NCBI RefSeq assembly: GCF_000003605.2
Contig: NW_003120919.1
Span: 144,786-182,819 of the forward strand
Length of the DNA: 38,034 nucleotides
From: Saccoglossus kowalevskii
Lineage: Eukaryota > Hemichordata > Enteropneusta > Harrimaniidae
Direction: 5' to 3'
Positions within the stretch are counted from its first letter, which is position 1. Each line of letters starts with the position of its first letter. A model generated the notes under the pieces. That model saw only the letters and a program-made list of their open reading frames with translations, did no database searches and had not been told where the DNA came from. The position numbers and the translations under genes are program-made. Of the stretch, positions 11,328 through 31,312 are shown one piece after another.

Positions 11328-11997
11328 TTTCTATTCATTGATATTTCCGATATTCTTCAATCCAATTTTCCATTAAAATAGCGCCACCAGTCAACACAAT
11401 GTGTAATTTCAGGGGTTTTCCTAGAAAAAAACTGCAAGAGGGAGCACTGCAATTCACTCCCTACAAGGGTGTGGAGTTTTTGATAATTCTAAGTTAAAAT
11501 GAAGCATTCTATGGCTTCCTTGGGGCCAAAATTACTATCAGACAGGTCACAGTTGACGACTGGAAGACTGTGGCCACATGTAATCCCTTGTCAGTCAGAA
11601 TGTTATGTTTGCCAGAGGATCTACTCTCCAGGGTGAGAGGGCGCATGTCCATGGCATGAGGGCGCTGCGCTCCTCTTTCCTTAATTAAAAAAAAACCTGA
11701 ATTCAATGAGGGCGCAATTCAGTCTAGATCTACTGTAAGTTGTGCATATAACTTGACAATTTAACATAAAATATTAAATCATAGACAACTCTTGTTCTAT
11801 TGCCATTAATTAAATACGCATTAGCTGTCAACTTGTATGAGCAATGCTGTAATAGGCAACCAATGTCATAAATGCATCAGTGTACTAGAATCTAGAAATA
11901 TGTAAATTAATCGAGACGTTTGTAAATTACGAAATTCAATATATTCCGCAAATCAGAATGTTTTCTGTAATAATATTTACGCGTAGTATTCATGCTC

Positions 11998-12098
11998 GCA
12001 GCCACTCTCCCTTGCAGAGTCTTCTTGGCCTAGGGAGCCACAGAGAATCGCAACTAGTGGACGTTCCCTAGCGTCTCGGCGACGGAGAATGGCACGCA
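11998..12098. repeat. imperfect GC-rich foldback
   Basis: GCCACTCTCCCTTGCAGAG near 12000 pairs imperfectly with CTCGGCGACGGAGAATGGC near 12075-12094. A second stem segment is CTAGGGA with TCCCTAG. It is more GC-rich than its surroundings. It could be a hairpin MITE or a structured RNA; nothing in the sequence decides. Confidence 0.4.
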
Positions 12099-12554
12099 GT
12101 ATCATGTAATGTACATAAGATACTACTAATGACTACATTTTAAATATATTTATCAATGAAATTCAACCAGCACGATGAAGAGCGTATGGCGAATAATTCC
12201 AGTGTAAAAAATGAGTTTAGTCATATGTACTCTCTTTTGTGTCATGTTTATGTAGACTCAAAGATGACTTACATCATAACTTCCACTTCAGAAGAGGGGG
12301 TAAATGTAACTGAATGATCAATCAACACAGAAAACAATAACAGTACTCACTGAAACGCGTAAAAACAATATCACAACAAGAACACGGTTTAACGTTAGTT
12401 TAGGGCTTGATTACATTACTATTTGTAATGTGCTGCTATACTCAAAACACATTTGTGTTTCACTGAGTAGCATGATGACTTGCCTCTCGTAGCGTGCTGT
12501 CAAAATATTGAATCAAGTACTTAGCCAAGGAATATCGCATCGATGGACATTCCA

Positions 12555-12687
12555 TTAAAGGGCGGCAGTCTTCGTGCCGCGTCCTGTTCGATATGGGACT
12601 CATAGCGACGTATACAACGCGCGTAAAATACATTGTTCATTTACATGAAATTTGAACAGGCGCTGCGCGACGACCACCGCACTTTAA
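12555..12687. mobile_element. MITE, short subtype of the TTAAAG/GCGG family, copy 1
   Basis: This 133-bp element has TTAA at both edges (12555-12558, 12684-12687). Its inverted ends are TTAAAGGGCGGCAGTC and, reverse-complemented, TTAAAGTGCGGTGGTC. The interior (TCCTGTTCGATATGGGACTC and GTATACAACGCGCGTAAAAT) recurs nearly unchanged at 19910-20042 and 35508-35630. The close similarity of copies suggests relatively recent activity. Confidence 0.8.
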
Positions 12688-13727
12688 AATGTACTTCATC
12701 CTCCATATGACTTTAGTTACTCGTGTCACGTGTTAATGAGATCAGCGTATTACGTCCTACTTGGATGTTTCGGATATAGTCATTTGTACGTTTACCCATC
12801 TTATCGATAAACTTACCGGTGTTCGTAACCCAGCCACTAATCTATGATCGTGTGTTACTGATTAACTAGCATTCCAAAGCAGCTTGAAAATTGAATAAAT
12901 TTGACGTAAGAAGTATTTGTGTTTGTCAACTTGAAGAATATGGGTAGATAATCTTTGGTAATTATCCCATATAACCAGACGTTTTGTAACAGATTGAGCA
13001 AGACAACGTATTGCCTCTATTTATATCTTTCATTGAGAAAGGAGTTTTTGGTTATATTGAAAAAATACAAAAGATTACGATTACCTACAACCATTTCTAA
13101 CCATAACAGCTAACGTTGTTTGGTTTTTGTTTTGTTTTAGTTTATGTTAGCTGTTCATTAACCACTGTCATGTTTTTTTTATTGACAATTTGTTGGCGAT
13201 ATATATTTTTTTACAATTATTTATTTTTTCAATATATTTTGTATCAGTTTTTCATGTACTCAGTCACACTGATTTATATTCATCTGTACATTTACAGTGT
13301 GTTGTCAATATATTTATTTTGATTCGTTATTTTCATTGACTTAATTCAATTGTCATTTATTGATCTGACATTTTTTACAATTATTTAATTTGTACTAATT
13401 TTTCATTTGTGGATTTACTGACAATTATATTTTTTCTGTACGGTTACACTTACACTAACCCAATTCACTTGCCATCTGTAGGCACACTTTTCATTTAAGG
13501 TAGAATTCTACTCGTGTAGTTTGCACATTGTAGCGCATATAACAGTAACAGTACTCCAAAATTTGTCTATAATTAATACAAAATGTGCACTAATTTGTTC
13601 ATTGGTAATTTTTTGAGACAAACTTCAAGTAAAATGCACAAATATATGCCACACTGAGAGTCACGCACGTCAACAGAAAGCATATTTTGGCGTATATCCC
13701 ATGGAATGGTAGACGCATATTATGTTA

Positions 13728-13876
13728 AGCAATAACCCCCACCGAAGGCGGGTATATCACGAGATATTGCACAATTCACAGCATACATGTGTATGCACGA
13801 TCCGCGGGCGAGTGCATATATGGAGTGAATTGTGCAATATCCTGCGGCATACCCAAATACGGCGGGGGTTATTGCT
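13728..13876. mobile_element. hairpin MITE with TTA target duplication
   Basis: Long inverted arms of about 55 bp start AGCAATAACCCCC and end in the complementary GGGGGTTATTGCT. The inner arms hold GATATTGCACAATTCAC and its exact complement. TTA flanks both ends (13725-13727 and 13877-13879), fitting the 3-bp TTA/TAA target duplication of PIF/Harbinger elements. The whole unit would fold into one long hairpin. No coding capacity. Confidence 0.75.
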
Positions 13877-15865
13877 TTATAAATATACTGTAGTAAGCAT
13901 TTGCAAGGTTATTTACCCTAGAGTTGAGACCGAGGGTCTACGCAATCCGCCAATGGCTTGCAATTATTGGTGGATAACATATAATATAGGCCTAGATATT
14001 TAATAATTAGAGTTGGAAGGTGGAAGTCGGGCAAATTTATGTCCGACTGACTAGTAATAAAGTGGTCTATCTGTGACCTTTTCACGTTTGTATTCCTTTG
14101 GAAACTAATATATCTACAATGTAAGTGTTATGTGCAAAGCGAGTTCCTTCAGTTCATAGCAAATAATTGTACATGTGCAATGGCAATTAAATAAAATAAT
14201 TAATATTGTTCAAACTGTATAATTGTTTTTTATTTAAATGTTCATAGAAGCTAGATGTAAGTCTTCCTTTAATTGATTTTATCTTTATATTTATGAGAAC
14301 CAAATTTCCAATTTATGAATTTGTTTATATTTATTTTTTAATTTAGCTATAGCTTTAGCTATAAATTAAGTTAAAACCTTTTTGTTCCCTTTTGTCTCGG
14401 GGGTGGCCAACATCCAATGTAGCGAAAAGCGACTATGGTTGAAACACGGCTACTTGAATACCGTACATGGATAAATAAAATGTGTTCTGATCATTTTTTT
14501 CGACATATTCATTTTCAGAATATTTTTTGTGGCTATTCTCTCAGGCTATGGCAACCAACTCCACATCTTTATCAAAATGTAGTATCAAGGGCTAGTCTTA
14601 CAATTTCGCGAGAATATATACTTATGATTTGTTACCATAGCAACTGCATCCACATCTGCATCGAAATCAAGCCGATTGCCCTCCGTGTTCATGGCATTCT
14701 CTTCAACTAATTTCATAAGAATCCATATATAAATTTATAATAATCAATGTCTTCATCGAAATTGAATTCACCCATAACTATTTGAATTATAAATTAAAAA
14801 TCTTTCTCAAAATTTCTGCTTCCCTGGTAACCGTACCTATATCTGCAACAAAATGTTATGTGCTCATGCTTGTATCAGGGGAAACCTAAAATTGGTATGT
14901 CAATCCTTTTTAACTTATTGAATTATCCTGCTAATAGACAAACAAACAAACGCTACTGAAAACAAAACCTTCCTGGGAGAGGTAATATCGCGATAGCTTG
15001 TGTAACTGAGTACATCGCACATTAAAGTTACTCTCTAAGAACCATTCATTAACCTTCATTGGATCTTAAGGCTATCATGTGACATAAGTAATGGTCTGAT
15101 TATAGGCAATTACGGGATATATTTCAGGGTTTCGGGATTCGCTCAGATACTCAGTCTGAACAAATGCGAACCGTTGTGAATCTGTACGTCCGAACTCTAT
15201 TCAAAACAACAACCTTTTCACCACCAGACTTCCTCGCCCAAATTTCTCTGCACTTTATTCTCATATTCTTCAATATTTCTAAAAATGATTCCTAATTTTG
15301 GAGCCAACAGACAACATTTGCGTCAATTCTCAGGCATCATATTTTTGATTGTGTACATTGGACCTATCACCATAGTTAAGCATTAATCTGACAAAGACAC
15401 TATGACAGACGTGCAGATAATCGGGACCAGACCATCGTCTCCGGGATAGCAAATATAAATGAATAACAATCGAAAGATTAGCATTTTGAACAGTATCATT
15501 TAATAACTAAAGGGATTTTATGATTACATTTACAGTGCTACCTTTAATATCTCGAAAATACAGCGCCCTCACACCATTCACTACACATACATGCACATCG
15601 GTGAGTAATATGTGACGTACATCCGGGACTTAAACGACAATATAAACTATCAATTGAAACATTGAGGTATAAATGTTTATACCTCCATGATGAAACTGAA
15701 CTTGTCTATGGATGAAAATGTGTGGACGTGTTAGTGCTAGGTGTGGTGACGGTGAGGAAGAGAATTTGTTTTTGAAAACCACATATTCCGTCTGTATGTA
15801 ATCCGTCTTCCTAACAAATGACCAAAATACAATACCTCGTCACATGCAATATGTCGTCAATAGAT

Positions 15866-16096
15866 TGGGCCCTCTAACGACGAAGCACTTCCGTGACGTC
15901 AAAATGACGTAGATGGATGAAGGTAATGTCAACTCTGATTGGTTGTGTATTTGTTCATCATTCAGAACATATCGGATCTCTCAAATATAGTATATTGTAC
16001 TGGCGTCTGACCACAGACCGAAATAAGTACAAAGATGTGAACGGCGTCTTCTACACCCACTTACGTCACAGAAACAGGTCGTCAATAGAGGGTGTG
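15866..16096. mobile_element. probable inverted-repeat element with CCCTCTA ends
   Basis: The left end (GGGCCCTCTAACGACGAAGC, then TTCCGTGACGT) and the reverse complement of the right end (ACACCCTCTATTGACGACC, then TTTCTGTGACGT) align with mismatches over about 35 bp. That is an old pair of terminal inverted repeats. No target duplication is clear. Confidence 0.5.
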
Positions 16097-16717
16097 CTTT
16101 AATTTAAATACTACAATAAATGCTACCACAGCACGTAGTGTATTGTTCCATGTGCATACAGAAAACATCAACATGTAGGAACGTTTAAAATTGATTTTAG
16201 ATTTGAGTTGGTCTGAAATTTAGTGACATCAATATTTTACGACAATGTCCGTATACATTTATTGAGATACGGTGAGTAGTACGGTGTTGGAGTAAACGAG
16301 CTTTTCATTTTTTTATATTTTGCTTGAACTTAAGCTGTTTTGGTCGGATCGTTTGATGGTGTCATGTTTTAGCCATTTAAAATTACTAACAACAAATGTG
16401 TATAGCTTGTATTTTTCTTGATGAACTTTTCTTTGTTACAGGCATTATTGTTGTCAGTTGCTTTGAATACAGATTTTCCAGACGGAGTAATATGTGTTCA
16501 ATTAATTGTTTTACCCACAACTACTGCTTACAATTATTGGAAAGGTTTAAACTAGTTTTCAATGATAGTTCAGCGTTTATACGGCCACATTCGGCATTCC
16601 TCGGTTCCCCAGATCTCGCGTGACTTTGGAAAGTATATGACAAACTTGGATGACGGAGCAAAAAAACTGGGTTTATCATATTCTATTTTGGGCAACCGTG
16701 GAAAAACTAAACGCTGT

Positions 16718-24194
<7,477 letters not shown>

Positions 24195-25062
24195 GATGTG
24201 ATACTGTGAGAGAACATCATAAAATATCATATTCATAACATTGTTAAAAATTACTATTTGTACATGCCTATTTTTGAGAGTAGCCGATGCCAGGATTTGA
24301 AAACTCCTGCTGTTCACAGTCTAAATAGAATAGTATCTAAATTGCCAAATGATAATTCTCAAAATATTATATTTTCAGTTATGTATTTGGTAAACCATGT
24401 CATTGCGACCATCTTACCTTCAATTCAGATATCTTTGGGTGCGATGCCCGAACACAGCAGGAGTGAATTAGTACTACGGTAACCTGCCTTTTAACCATTG
24501 CAAAAGCAGTTCCCTCTTTTAATCACAAATTTAAAAAGTAGTCCCGTTTATAGTCTGCACATCCCTTCAGAGGATATGGACAAAATAGTCAATTTTTTTT
24601 GAGTTAAAACTGACAATTAGCTCTAATTTTGTCTATAGGCTTCAAAATTCGAGTTCATTTTCAGAAATATTGAAGAATATAAGAAATGATACAGAAAAAT
24701 ATGGGCGAAAAAATCTGGTGGTGAAAAGGTTAAGCAGATTAATCACATTATTACACACACTGCTTAGATTCATCCGCTTTTGTGTCTTCTTGTTAACCTT
24801 CAGTCCTATTTTCCCCAAAGAAAAAAAAACAAACAACAAATAATTCAAACGGTGGTCCAATATACGGACGGTGAACAAAATTGCATATAGGAAAGTGAAC
24901 GATTTTATAATCCTTAACAGTGTGGATTCAATGATAACAAAACACACCTGTCAATTATAAGTGACTGACAGCACTAATTATATTCTGCAAACATGTTTCA
25001 ACCAAGATCGTGCTTGACAATCAAATTAAAATGCATTCATACCCCTGTCCATCAAACCTATA

Positions 25063-25829
25063 TGTACTTGTATGTCAATCCAATATATGAATATGTTAAC
25101 ATGCACATAAGGTGGAGTGTACTTGTATGTCAATCCAATATATGAATATGTTAACATGCATATAATGTGGAGTGTATTTGTATGTCAATCAATATATGAA
25201 TATGTTAACATGAATATAAGGTGTAGTGTACTTGTATGTCAATCCAATATATGAATATGTTAACATGCATATAAGGTGTAGTGTACTTGTATGTCAATCC
25301 AATATATGAATATGTTAACATGCATATAAGGTGGAGTGTACTTGTATGTCAATCCAATATATGAATATGTTAACATGAATATAAGGTGGAGTGTACTTGT
25401 GTGTCAATCCAATATATGAATATGTTAACATGAATATAAGGTGGAGTGTACTTGTATGTCAATCCAATATATGAATATGTTAACATGCATATAAGGTGGA
25501 GTGTACTTGTATGTCAATCCAATATATGAATATGTTAACATGCATATAAGGTGGAGTGTACTTGTGTGTCAATCCAATATATGAATATGTTAACATGCAT
25601 ATAAGGTGGAGTGTACTTGTATGTCAATCCAATATATGAATATGTTAACATGCATATAAGGTGGAGTGTACTTGTGTGTCAATCCAATATATGAATATGT
25701 TAACATGCATATAAGGTGGAGTGTACTTGTATGTCAATCCAATATATGAATATGTTAACATGCATATAAGGTGTAGTGTACTTGTATGTCAATCCAATAT
25801 ATGAATATGTTAACATGCATATAAGGTGG
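25063..25829 (+). repeat. 55-bp satellite, about 14 visible copies
   Basis: The 55-bp unit contains TACTTGTATGTCAATCCAAT followed by ATATGAATATGTTAACATGC. Copies are very similar, mostly differing at TGCATA/TGAATA, GGTGGA/GGTGTA and TATGTC/TGTGTC. ATGTTAACAT is a perfect palindrome inside a longer imperfect one. The array runs straight into the assembly gap, so its true length is unknown. Confidence 0.95.
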
Positions 25830-26436
25830 NNNNNNNNNNNNNNNNNNNNNNNNNNNNNNNNNNNNNNNNNNNNNNNNNNNNNNNNNNNNNNNNNNNNNNN
25901 NNNNNNNNNNNNNNNNNNNNNNNNNNNNNNNNNNNNNNNNNNNNNNNNNNNNNNNNNNNNNNNNNNNNNNNNNNNNNNNNNNNNNNNNNNNNNNNNNNNN
26001 NNNNNNNNNNNNNNNNNNNNNNNNNNNNNNNNNNNNNNNNNNNNNNNNNNNNNNNNNNNNNNNNNNNNNNNNNNNNNNNNNNNNNNNNNNNNNNNNNNNN
26101 NNNNNNNNNNNNNNNNNNNNNNNNNNNNNNNNNNNNNNNNNNNNNNNNNNNNNNNNNNNNNNNNNNNNNNNNNNNNNNNNNNNNNNNNNNNNNNNNNNNN
26201 NNNNNNNNNNNNNNNNNNNNNNNNNNNNNNNNNNNNNNNNNNNNNNNNNNNNNNNNNNNNNNNNNNNNNNNNNNNNNNNNNNNNNNNNNNNNNNNNNNNN
26301 NNNNNNNNNNNNNNNNNNNNNNNNNNNNNNNNNNNNNNNNNNNNNNNNNNNNNNNNNNNNNNNNNNNNNNNNNNNNNNNNNNNNNNNNNNNNNNNNNNNN
26401 NNNNNNNNNNNNNNNNNNNNNNNNNNNNNNNNNNNN
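25830..26436. other. assembly gap (607 N)
   Basis: The left edge is inside the 55-bp satellite. The right edge (CCAGATCAAGC) is not satellite. The gap therefore probably hides more satellite plus a junction. Confidence 0.99.
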
Positions 26437-28599
26437 CCAGATCAAGCTTTGGTTCACGTTTGTTGTGAAACATTTACCCTATCCATCTACCATGTCTGCT
26501 ATGCTGGAAGATGCCACTATATTCAAGAACCGGCTTTGGTAGGTTATAGAGTTGATCTACTTTCACTGAACAATGGTGATATATATAGGATAAATTGATT
26601 ACCTGTTTGTGGCAAATCCCTGGGTCTCCCTCACTCATAGTTTTAGAATATTTAACTAAACGTCACAGTATTTGTATTGTGCGGTCATTATCTGGGGGTA
26701 TTAATGTCATATCAGGTGAGGTTATTCGAGAACAACCAGGAGTTTTACCTCTTACATTTTGTGTTTAAATTTTTCATTTAATCTATGTTTAAGAATTTAA
26801 AATGGAAATGGCGTGCGAATTACGACTTTTAATGTGAGAAATGCTTTATACGCTTCCAAAAAATAAGATCTTTGTACAAATTACGGACGAATAAAATAGC
26901 TGATTACATTTTACTTGAAATAGCACGTGGTGAATGCGCATTCACAGTGAATAGATAGACATGTAAAATGTGATTCTCTGACGTCAAAAACAATATGCAA
27001 AATATATTCTGCACACATATATAACCCATAAAGTCATGGTCTGAACACCCTAGTCTGTTACGTTAGACCCAGCGACCATCATCGATTGAATGGCCCTGCA
27101 TGTATACCTGCCAGCTCGCGAGGTGAAGGAGAGATGGCATATATTGATGGTATTCTACTTCCGAATACTAGCTGATTGGTCTTCTTGGTCGCTGTGTTCA
27201 GTCTTCAAGTTACGTTGGCAAATGTCATGGGTGAATGTAATATGTGGTTTAAATAGTGCAGCGAACACGATTGGCGATGAAAGTAAAGACGCAGCTATGA
27301 AAATTGATCATTAGAAATTATGAAATGATTTCCAGTACAGCGGTGTGACATGAGTGTGTACAGAGAAATATACCATAATGAGGTTTCCTGCTTTACATAT
27401 TGTAGTAAGCAGGATGAGGATGTCGCTCGAAAAAATAGTTACATCTTATATTTAGTCAAAATGCATATGATGTCTCCTTCACATCCCTAGCAATATCATG
27501 TAGACAAAAAAAACGCTGAAAATATTTTGGAAAAAAACTAATATTTCGAACAGCATATAAAATAGTACGTATTCCAAGCAAACAAGACGGCCGCTGTAGC
27601 GCTGTAGAGCCTAAAATCGAAACTTCATATGATGGTATGGATAGTGGGATACCAATGTCTACCTTGACTGGTGTACTGCATACTTCATATAAAGCTTCCA
27701 AGATGTCTCCTCTGTTCATCCCAGCAGCGAAGTGAGATTCAGCATCTGAAGTTTATGTCAATGATATGCCGGATATGGTGTTGCATCATATCTTCAACTT
27801 ATCGATGCCAATGGTCGTATTCACTATATATCAAATGTGAATTGCAGCTTCCAATACACCAAGTGGTGGTCTAGGACAGGCTCTATAAAAGCGAACCAGT
27901 ATATCTAATTCAATAAAGAGTTTGCAAACCGTTTATAGCTGATTCACGGTGCGTCAACACTATCCCATATTCAACTACCAGTGTATGTTGATGATGGAAT
28001 GTTCAGTCTAGTAAACACACTCTAGCATTCGTTACAACAGCTCGAGTGACACCCGCTGATGTTCCACTTTCTGACTACTTTGGATTGCTGTTTGCTAAAT
28101 GGAGGCGTTGAACTGCAAAACTTCTATGGGCGCATCTTTACCTGCCTTGTTGACATGCAGTACATATTGAGTTAGTACAAGATTTATCAACTGACTCTCG
28201 CTTTGTGTTCATCTAGTGAAGTACAACCGCTGATAACGATGATAACAGAATAAAACGTTTTTTTAACCATCACCATATTAATGTTTCAGTTGCAGGTGTT
28301 TGTGCAAACGTTTAGTAGGAAGATTGTACGTCGGTTATTTTTGTGTCGATTTCGTTGGGAGTCTGTTGATATTTTTTTTTTAGATTCTGTTATTTTCTAA
28401 TCCCAGTAGGTAGGTATTTAGGAATATATACGATGCTGCCGAACCATCGGTGGTTTGGTATCAAGATTCAATATATTTTTGACGTAAAAAACAAGATAGT
28501 GAACGGCGTTTCCGGCGTTTAATAAAACTCGTTCTAAAGTTATGTTACAAGCGATGTTTTCGTAATAACCCCATACTATGTCATACAATTATTTAATAT

Positions 28600-29125
28600 C
28601 TGGTGTTAAACTACGTTTGCTTGAACAGTGAATTGATAGACACGTCATCATTATTCCATGTGTATCAACGGGTAATGAATGATTGACATTGTCACTCATG
28701 TGAATATCAGTGCGAGTGATGCAACCATACACGATGAAATATTCAATGATGGGCGTGTGAGTTCATTTCGTTTAATGAAAAGCAATACTGTTGAACTTTC
28801 ACTCATATAATTTTTGTGTAACACACCATTTATATCAGATACATAATGGTGATATTATTTAAAAGTAAAATTATAATTGATTTGTCTGTAATTAAAAACA
28901 TAAGTGCTATATGCGAAAATTACTTCGTTAAACTATTGTGCTTGCTTATATGCAAATGAAATTTTGGCAATATACAGGGCTTAACATTATTATTAACTAT
29001 TTTTGTGTCATCTCTATCATAGGTTTACCTCTACAGCATACCTTTTCCGAGGCTGACGAATTAGACCATCGCATGAAATCGTGAGGGATGGCGTTGATTA
29101 ACGGGTAGCGCGTTGCAGACTGAGC
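28600..29125 (+). repeat. diverged segmental duplication, copy 1
   Basis: Blocks shared in order with 29985-30745 include TTCCA(T/C), AATGAATGATTGAC, TGTCACTCATGTGA, GATGCAACCATACACGATG, AAATTATAATT and TTACAGCAT or its variant. The copy ends in a tRNA-like stretch (TAGCGCGTTGCAGACTGAGC). The offset is about 1.39 kb. Confidence 0.7.
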
Positions 29126-29984
29126 GCGCCGGGGTGGATGCGTGTGCGGTGTGGGACGATACGGGCAGAGTGTTATCTATAGCAAGTACCTTCACGGTTA
29201 CTAATAGCTCTCGTGTTCGATGTCGATGTGATGAGTGGTAGTTCCAAGAAATACGTTCTGGGTTTGATTTCTAGGTCTAAGGTCTGACCCTCGGTACACG
29301 TTTTGTAAACCTTTGCACCTCCCAACAAAGTCTATATCTCTTTCGTTTTGACTGAAATATTTTGTAATTACAATTGCAATGAATATAGCAAATAATTTAC
29401 CGATTGAAATGTAATTGAGTCGAGAACATTGTCTTCATTGTTCTGTTTGGCTTGTATGTACGCGTTATGTTTTGACTGACATACTATGTCGTTTCAAACA
29501 GTGGTGCCAATCATATATTCGTATATTGTCACATTAGTTGATAGACAGCACAGTGTAATATATACTTCCACGAAAAGACTTGCAATATCATGTACGTTAA
29601 ACCAAAGAGGCAGCTAGCCATTTATTTATTTACTAAGTCGTATATATTGTTTTCGAGTACTAGTCTTCGTTTTCAAAAGAGATTGTTCTTATAACTGCAG
29701 TATTAATCAAACGATACTTGAAGATACCAGTGCCTTATGACGTCAGTAGTCACGCTCCATGAATAAATAATACCGGTAAGAGTAGTCTGTACATTTATAT
29801 TAATAACAACCAAGTACATTATGAGATAATAGCATATATAGCATATATGCACCCTAATCTGTTGTACGTTAATTGAACGTGACGTCATCAACATCTAGAA
29901 ATATATTGCATAACTTTCTAAAATAATAAAAAAATTAAAACTATTCGAGTATACCTCACTATGGCATATCATTGAATTTCATCT

Positions 29985-30745
29985 CCGGTGTTGAACTGAG
30001 TATGCTTGAATATTGAGTTGATAGACAGGTCATGCCATCATTATTCCACACGTGTCAACGTGTGATGAATGATTGACTTTGTCACTCATGTGAGTATCAG
30101 TGCTAGTGATGCAACCATACACGATGTAATATTCAGTGGTGATTGGGTCGGATGGTTGGTGGGGTGTTGTCTGGGTGAGGGCGCATTTCATCGTTGAACG
30201 CACTGTCATATATTTATAGTGTAACGCACCATTAGTCATAAATGTGTTTATCGAATATATTAATGTGATATCATTTACAATCAAATTATAATTAGACTGT
30301 CAGGCATTGTATAATTCATATGTGTAAAATGTGTTTCGCTAACCCTTTGAATGCTAATTTGTTCATTCAAATTTGAGTAAAATTGTTCAGTTTCTGTAAT
30401 TTTCACTGAATTTACTTCTAGCTTTTGGTAAAAAATACATTGGCATTCAGAGGGTTGAACATGTGTGATCATTAGCAATGTGTAGGACTAAAAACATCTA
30501 TTTTTGAATTTTTCACTACAGATTATTACAATTCTATCAAGGGTGCACCTTTACAGCATAGCTTTTTTTGTCGCTGACCAAAATGGCCATGACATGAAAT
30601 CATCAAACCCCTTCCCATGCGGTGCAACAGGACGAACATTGTTAGATTTGGCCTCTGGAGTAGAGTGCTTTGGCGGGGAAGCATCGCTGTGGTGGACTAC
30701 GTGGGCGAGCGGTTAGCGCGTGGACTATGCGCACCTGGTGGGCGT
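29985..30745 (+). repeat. diverged segmental duplication, copy 2
   Basis: This partner of 28600-29125 has internal insertions. Its tail, GGGCGAGCGGTTAGCGCGTG followed by GACTATGCGC, resembles the 5' half of a tRNA with an A box. A clear B box (GGTTCGA) is not found downstream, so this is at best a tRNA-derived SINE relic. Confidence 0.65.
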
Positions 30746-31205
30746 ACTGAGTGTGTGAGTGGATTAGGGCTGATTGTACAGTGCAGGTGAGGTGCTGTAT
30801 TGTGTTGTTTGTTGACGAAGCAGATGGAAAGTGCTGTATACGAGTGAAGTGTATTCACTGACTACTGTGTGTGCCATCAATTGATCGAGTATTCTGAAAC
30901 AGTTAACACTAACACGTAACTCTCTATGTATTATATCGAAATGAATAATTGTAAGCAACATGAATAAGACATATCTGAGCAAATGTCATGAAATTTACAA
31001 ATTTACAAATTAAAAGCAAAGCCCGTCATACAAATCTAAATAAACTGAAATTAAAAGCATGCTTGCTTGCGGATTGAAAATTAAATCACAAATTGTTGGA
31101 TACTGTCACGAAATAAAAAGCAAACTCATAAATTAAATGCCATAACAATCGAAAAGTTAAATATCATCAGTATTCGGAGGTCAGTCCCATCACTATGCAA
31201 AGTCA

Positions 31206-31312
31206 TCACCATTCAATCTTCAAATCAGTGTCTTTCATCCTATTTTCGTATATTCTATCAAACTCATCATTTTGAGCAACAGTGAAGTAATTCTCCCAAT
31301 CACCAACGACTC
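31206..31312 (-). CDS. SULT terminal exon
   Basis: It completes G, then [18 protein letters not shown], and ends DLKIEW with TGA at 31208-31206. The acceptor is TATTCCAG. The SULT dimer motif (K-x5-T-V-x3-E) is present but with Glu in place of the first Lys. 107 nt, phase consistent with the 178-nt exon. Confidence 0.87.

Larger units (their letters stand above)
10649..16717. other. intergenic stretch with MITEs and foldbacks
   Basis: I find no gene between the TRIM-NHL stop and the 3' end of the minus-strand protease. The inverted-repeat elements at 11045-11327, 12555-12687, 13728-13876 and 15866-16096 are described separately, as is the imperfect foldback at 11998-12098. A diverged single MITE end (like the one at 19591) occurs near 10753. 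The remainder is AT-rich with short frames only. Confidence 0.6.
26437..31205. other. intergenic stretch without a confident gene
   Basis: No frame here resembles a known protein. The stretch holds a diverged segmental duplication (about 28600-29125 and 29985-30745) and a TATAAAAG and AATAAAG pair at 27882-27918 resembling LTR signals. Several short frames around 27450-28100 have reverse-transcriptase-like fragments too weak to call. Confidence 0.55.

Noticed and set aside
13722-14003. 93-codon frame
   Set aside because: Most of it lies inside the hairpin MITE.
25063-25829. CRISPR-like regular spacing
   Set aside because: The 55-bp units are contiguous with no unique spacers, and the setting is eukaryotic. 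It is a satellite.
25700-26542. Open frames of more than 200 codons across the gap
   Set aside because: They consist almost entirely of undetermined bases.
27650-28110. Possible reverse-transcriptase relic (VNDMPD, YVDDG fragments)
   Set aside because: The fragments are short, in different frames and interrupted by stops; no continuous alignment to a family can be supported.
30700-30750. tRNA gene
   Set aside because: Only an A-box-like half is seen. There is no B box, anticodon arm or acceptor stem pairing.
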